Assembly (NCBI GenBank): GCA_029821415.1
Contig: JALGTJ010000141.1
Coordinates: 1-8,918 of the forward strand
From: Candidatus Zipacnadia bacterium
Lineage (GTDB): Bacteria; Armatimonadota; Zipacnadia; Zipacnadales; Zipacnadaceae
Reading direction: 5' to 3'
Length of the DNA: 8,918 nt
Positions 6,314-8,918 of the stretch are shown here, in pieces. Below the pieces are notes generated by a model, which searched no databases, had not been told where the DNA came from, and saw nothing but the letters and a program-made list of their open reading frames with translations. Position numbers and translations under genes: made by a program. Each line of letters opens with the position of its first letter. Within the stretch, counting starts at the first letter, position 1.

Positions 6314-7066
6314 GTGACAAATCCAGCGGGAGACCAGACGGCACAGCTATCTGCCACTGTGCGGGAGCTGAGACGCCAACTTGCCGCTGCCCATACCATC
6401 GCTGCCAGCCTAAGCTCAATTACGAGGGTTGGAGATCTGGTGCAGCAGGCCCTCGACATAAGCCTGGAGATAGCTGATGCGGAGGCCGGCTCGGTCCTGT
6501 TGTATGATTCTGATGTCGACAAGTTGCGCTTTGAGTACGTAGTCGGTGAGAAGGCCGATGAATTGATGGGCACCGAAATTGAACCGGACCAGGGCATTGC
6601 AGGCTTGGTCTTTCAAACGGGAGAGAGCCGTATCTCGGAGGATGTCGCCGCCGAACAGGCGCACCTGCGGGAGATCGGCGAAAAGCTGGGCTACACCACG
6701 CAGAATATGGTGGCAGTGCCCCTAAAGTCTTCGGCAGGCAAGCCCATCGGCGTCATTGAGATACTCAACAAGCGCGCTGGCCCCTTTGATGAGAATGATG
6801 TCAACCTAATTGACATAATGGCTGCCCAGATTGGTGTTGCCATAGAGAATGCTCGGCTTCAGGAGGAGGCCCGCCTGGCCGAGGTGGTCAAGTTCATTGG
6901 CAATATCAGTCATGACGTGAAGAATATGATCACTCCGGTGCGAACTGGCGCCGAAACGCTGCGGATGATTGCTGACGAAGGCTTCGCCCAGTTTGATGAG
7001 GCACTCGCCGGTCTGAAGAGTTTGCCGCAGACAGCGCCGAGATTTCCGCCGCAGTCAAGGGCATAG
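6314..7066 (+). CDS. Sensor half of split kinase: coiled coil, GAF domain and phospho-acceptor H-box
   Basis: 250 residues from a GTG with a strong ribosome binding site. Residues about 5-35 are a heptad-like helix (VRELRRQLAAAHTIAASL). Residues about 37-182 form a GAF domain: AGSVLLYD, then GIAGLVFQTGES, NMVAVPLKSSAGKPIGVIEI and the closing helix LIDIMAAQIGVAIENARL. GAF domains bind small ligands or chromophores; no phytochrome-type Cys is apparent, so the ligand is unknown. His200 in ISHDVKNMITP is the probable phosphorylated histidine. There is no membrane segment, so sensing is cytoplasmic. The last 15 or so residues, after GLKS, are out-of-frame sequence up to the stop at 7064-7066. Alone, this product would keep the sensor and acceptor His but have no kinase domain. 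Confidence 0.8.
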   Translation: MTNPAGDQTAQLSATVRELRRQLAAAHTIAASLSSITRVGDLVQQALDISLEIADAEAGSVLLYDSDVDKLRFEYVVGEKADELMGTEIEPDQGIAGLVFQTGESRISEDVAAEQAHLREIGEKLGYTTQNMVAVPLKSSAGKPIGVIEILNKRAGPFDENDVNLIDIMAAQIGVAIENARLQEEARLAEVVKFIGNISHDVKNMITPVRTGAETLRMIADEGFAQFDEALAGLKSLPQTAPRFPPQSRA

Positions 7067-7095
7067 TTGCGGAGCCCCATTTTGAGCCTACGGAC

Positions 7096-7560
7096 GTGGT
7101 GGCTGTTGCTGAGCGAGTCGTAAATCTGCTGCAATCCCACGCGAAGAACAAGCAGGTGGTAGTTGCTCTGCAGGTAGCAGGCGATGTGCCCGAGGCGACA
7201 GTTGACGCCAGGCAGATTTACAATGCGATGTACAACCTGATTTATAACGCGATCGACGCGTGCGATCCGGGCGACTCGGTAGCCTTGCGGTTGGCAAGCA
7301 TACCGGCCGCCGAGCCTGACCGGCCTGGCCAAATTGTTATTGAGTGCGCCGATACTGGCTCGGGTATACCCGATGACGTGCGGGAAAAGCTGTTCACCGA
7401 AGAGGCGGTGAGCACCAAGCCCATGGGTACCGGGTTGGGCACGCGTATCGTCGCCAACGTAGTTGAAGTACACCATGGGACCATTGAGGTAGAAAGTGAG
7501 ATCGGCGTTGGCACCACTATCCGCTTGTACATCCCGGTCCAGCCCGAAGAAAGCGACTGA
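7096..7560 (+). CDS. Catalytic half of split kinase: HATPase_c domain
   Basis: ATP-binding domain that would phosphorylate the acceptor His. With the first usable start, a GTG at 7096, it has 154 residues, but the frame is open and kinase-like back to about 7018, so this GTG is probably not a real start; it also lacks a ribosome binding site. Motifs in order: N-box NAMYNLIYNAIDA (Asn51 for Mg), G1-box DTGSGIP (Asp86 for adenine), F-box region EKLFTEEAVSTKP, and G2-box GTGLG (111-115), ending with VESEIGVGTTIRLYIPV. All catalytic motifs are intact, so decay, if any, is recent. The gene ends 120 bases before the EamA transporter. Confidence 0.72.
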   Translation: MVAVAERVVNLLQSHAKNKQVVVALQVAGDVPEATVDARQIYNAMYNLIYNAIDACDPGDSVALRLASIPAAEPDRPGQIVIECADTGSGIPDDVREKLFTEEAVSTKPMGTGLGTRIVANVVEVHHGTIEVESEIGVGTTIRLYIPVQPEESD

Positions 7561-7680
7561 GCAGTAAGGGAGCGATGGCTGAAGCACCGGCGAGTGATGA
7601 ACGCTCGTAGGTTTGGCCAGCACTGGCACGGGTGCGTTATCTACTCTTCTTGAGACCTCTTTTCCCCCATTGTTAAGACT

Positions 7681-8634
7681 ATGCTGCGAGAGTTAATCCA
7701 TTTACAACAGAAACTGGGTAACAGCAAGTTGCTTGCTGCGATCAACTGGGGAGCACTGTCGGCAGTTACTGTGTGGGGAGTAGACACGGTGGTCGTCAAA
7801 TCCCTGCTGGGGGTTTTTGACCCGGCAGGATTTCAGTGCCTACGTGGTGTGGCCACTGGTGCCGTACTTCTTATCATTGTGAGCCTGCTGCAGCCTGGGA
7901 TGCAGCGTAGCCTGCGGTTGGCGTTTTTCCCTCTGCTTGGACTGGGGATGTTGATGGGCGGCCAGTTGCTGACATTCGTTGTCGGCTTGGACATGACCTA
8001 TGCCTGCGAAGGAGCCTTGGTGTTCAACACAGCGCCGATATGGACAGGACTCATCGCGACTGTCGCTGGTCTGGAAACAATGAGCCGACGCAACTGGGCA
8101 GGTTTCTTCATCGCCCTCGGTGGAGTGGCTATGGTGATATTGGGTGCGGGACAGTCGCCCTCAAGTGCCGCCCCCGCCCGGATCACCGGGGACATAGTAA
8201 TGCTGGGCTCTGCTGCTATGTATGGCGTATATATGGTATTTAGTCGGCCGGTGATACAGAAGCATGGCACGTTAGTTGTCACCGCGGCCACGATGGCGCT
8301 AAGCAATGTAGTGCTCATACCTGCGGGCTTCAAGCCGCTTATGGCAAGTCCCTGGGGCCAAATCACTGCACTACACTGGGCGCTTGTGGCCTATAGCGTG
8401 TTCTTGGCTATGGGCTATGGCATGATTGTGTGGTATCACAGTGTTAAGCGCCGGGGAGCTTCTCGCACCGTGGTGTATCAATACCTAATGCCGATCGTGG
8501 CTTTGGGCGCTGCCGTAGTTTTCCTCCATGAGCAGCCGACGTGCTGGCAGCTCGTTGGTATTGTCGTCACGTTGGCTGGGGTTTATTTCGCTAGTCAGCG
8601 CCCCGACTTGTCACGGCCCGGGCCGGTCGCATAG
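7681..8634 (+). CDS. EamA/DMT-family transporter, 10 membrane segments
   Basis: 317 residues of an inner-membrane drug/metabolite-superfamily exporter or importer. Two EamA repeats are visible, about 20-152 and 168-303, each with five hydrophobic segments. The first begins at INWGALSAVTVWGVDTVV and ends with GGVAMVILGAG; the second begins at GDIVMLGSAAMYGVYMVFSR and ends with QLVGIVVTLAGVYFAS, preceded by the usual FLHEQPTCWQ. The substrate cannot be read from sequence; family members carry amino acids, purines, riboflavin and other metabolites. The ATG at 7681 is the only start after the in-frame TGA at 7651, but it has no clear Shine-Dalgarno sequence (upstream is pyrimidine-rich CTTTTCCCCC). 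The preceding 120 bases hold two small inverted repeats (CGAGTG with CGCTCG near 7591-7607; GCCAG-CA-CTGGC at 7616-7627) and no convincing promoter or terminator. It converges on ribB. Confidence 0.9.
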   Translation: MLRELIHLQQKLGNSKLLAAINWGALSAVTVWGVDTVVVKSLLGVFDPAGFQCLRGVATGAVLLIIVSLLQPGMQRSLRLAFFPLLGLGMLMGGQLLTFVVGLDMTYACEGALVFNTAPIWTGLIATVAGLETMSRRNWAGFFIALGGVAMVILGAGQSPSSAAPARITGDIVMLGSAAMYGVYMVFSRPVIQKHGTLVVTAATMALSNVVLIPAGFKPLMASPWGQITALHWALVAYSVFLAMGYGMIVWYHSVKRRGASRTVVYQYLMPIVALGAAVVFLHEQPTCWQLVGIVVTLAGVYFASQRPDLSRPGPVA

Positions 8635-8660
8635 AAATAATACGGATATACGTAGGGAGT

Positions 8661-8918
8661 TTAGTTCTCAGTACCTGCTGGCCTCACGCCCAGAGCTTGG
8701 GCGATCTGGTCCACAGTTACCAGAGGCACGCTATGGTTTTCCAGGAACTGTTGAAGAGTGGCCCCGGTAGCCATATGTCCGTCCGGTGCCATTATCTCAC
8801 ACATCGCCACGACCGGGGTCAGTCCGGCCAGTTGGGCCAGACCGATAGCGCCCTCAGTATGACCAGCGCGCTCTGCCAAGCCCCGCGCAGCTGCCGCCAG
8901 TGGGAAAACGTGACCAGG
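8661..8918 (-). CDS. ribB: 3,4-dihydroxy-2-butanone 4-phosphate synthase, C-terminal part, cut by the window edge
   Basis: Riboflavin synthesis: converts ribulose 5-phosphate to 3,4-dihydroxy-2-butanone 4-phosphate plus formate; cytoplasmic, Mg-dependent. Only the last 85 residues are visible, open to the right edge and ending at TAA (complement of 8661-8663). The family signature is clear: PGHVFPL, then ERAGHTEGAIGLAQLAGL with the conserved Arg and catalytic His, then MCEIM with the catalytic Glu, and the ending VPLVTVDQIAQAL. The protein stops after this domain, so no GTP cyclohydrolase II domain is fused at its C-terminus as in RibBA. The segment DGHMATGATL differs from the common DGTMAR-type sequence. 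It faces the EamA gene tail to tail. Confidence 0.93.
   Translation of the reverse strand, partial: PGHVFPLAAAARGLAERAGHTEGAIGLAQLAGLTPVVAMCEIMAPDGHMATGATLQQFLENHSVPLVTVDQIAQALGVRPAGTEN

Larger units (their letters stand above)
6314..7560 (+). pseudogene. GAF-domain sensor histidine kinase, interrupted by a frameshift
   Basis: Taken as one gene this is a cytoplasmic sensor kinase of about 415 residues: N-terminal coiled coil, GAF sensor domain, H-box helix, then a HATPase catalytic domain. The first part (6314-7066) and the second part (open from 7000, ending 7560) are in different frames, the second set back by one base. In the first frame the sequence after about 7018 turns into a Pro-rich tail (LPQTAPRFPPQ) unlike a kinase helix. 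In the second frame the same DNA reads FAADSAEISAAVKGIVAE, as expected for the second dimerisation helix. Reading ...GLK then E-F-A-A-D, as if one base were lost near 7018, restores one protein with 112 residues between the phospho-His and the N-box Asn, a normal spacing. No classic slippery heptamer is evident, so a mutation or an assembly error is more likely than programmed shifting. No response regulator gene is adjacent. Confidence 0.75.

Noticed and set aside
7000..7030. Programmed -1 ribosomal frameshifting in the kinase
   Set aside because: No slippery heptamer of the X XXY YYZ type and no evident stimulatory hairpin near the frame change; mutation or base error is simpler.
7575..7610. 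11-codon frame MAEAPASDERS between the kinase and EamA genes, as a possible leader peptide
   Set aside because: The only Shine-Dalgarno-like bases are too close to the ATG. There is no attenuator after it and no run of regulatory codons.
6910..7629. 239-codon open frame on the - strand opposite the kinase catalytic domain
   Set aside because: The + strand carries conserved kinase motifs over the same bases, whereas this frame has no family motif. It is a codon-usage shadow and does not explain the frameshift.
7650..7679. Promoter TTGAGA with TAAGAC in front of the EamA gene
   Set aside because: The -10 match is only 3 of 6, and the start of transcription would fall inside the coding sequence.

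Overview
The window reads as chromosomal DNA from an uncultured, moderately GC-rich bacterium. Seven of its eight genes lie on the + strand. They encode the translation factor LepA (5' end cut off), a secreted PKD-domain protein, dihydroorotase (PyrC), the carbamoyl-phosphate synthase small subunit (CarA), a TPR lipoprotein, a GAF-domain histidine kinase broken by a frameshift, and an EamA-type membrane transporter. One partial gene on the - strand, ribB, enters from the right edge. There are no tRNAs, rRNAs, insertion sequences, phage genes or CRISPR repeats. The secreted protein combines a jelly-roll-like domain, a Met/Pro/Gly-rich loop and a PKD domain. From memory this resembles proteins of Armatimonadota, but that is only a hint, and the phylum cannot be fixed from this window.

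Layout. Positions 1-1500 hold lepA. A short gap carries a good sigma-70-like promoter (TTGCCA, 17 bases, TATTAT) that drives the secreted-protein gene at 1597-2598. A strong intrinsic terminator at 2634-2664 follows. It lies only 15 bases before the pyrC start codon, so it either ends the upstream transcript or acts as an attenuator of pyrC-carA. pyrC (2680-3978) and carA (4008-5240) are 29 bases apart and almost surely cotranscribed; they supply steps 3 and 1 of de novo pyrimidine synthesis. carB and pyrB are not in the window. The TPR lipoprotein gene (5281-6264) and the kinase gene (6314-7560) follow closely on the same strand and could be in the same transcript. After a 120-base gap comes the EamA transporter (7681-8634). 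It converges on ribB (8661 to the right edge, - strand) with 26 bases between the two stop codons and no visible terminator.

Most of this is housekeeping or common accessory content, and I see no new multi-gene defence or biosynthetic system. The points most worth a second look are the kinase frameshift near position 7018, the terminator and palindrome in the pyrC leader, the jelly-roll domain apparently interrupted by a repeat-built loop, and the altered G4/G5 GTP-binding motifs of LepA.
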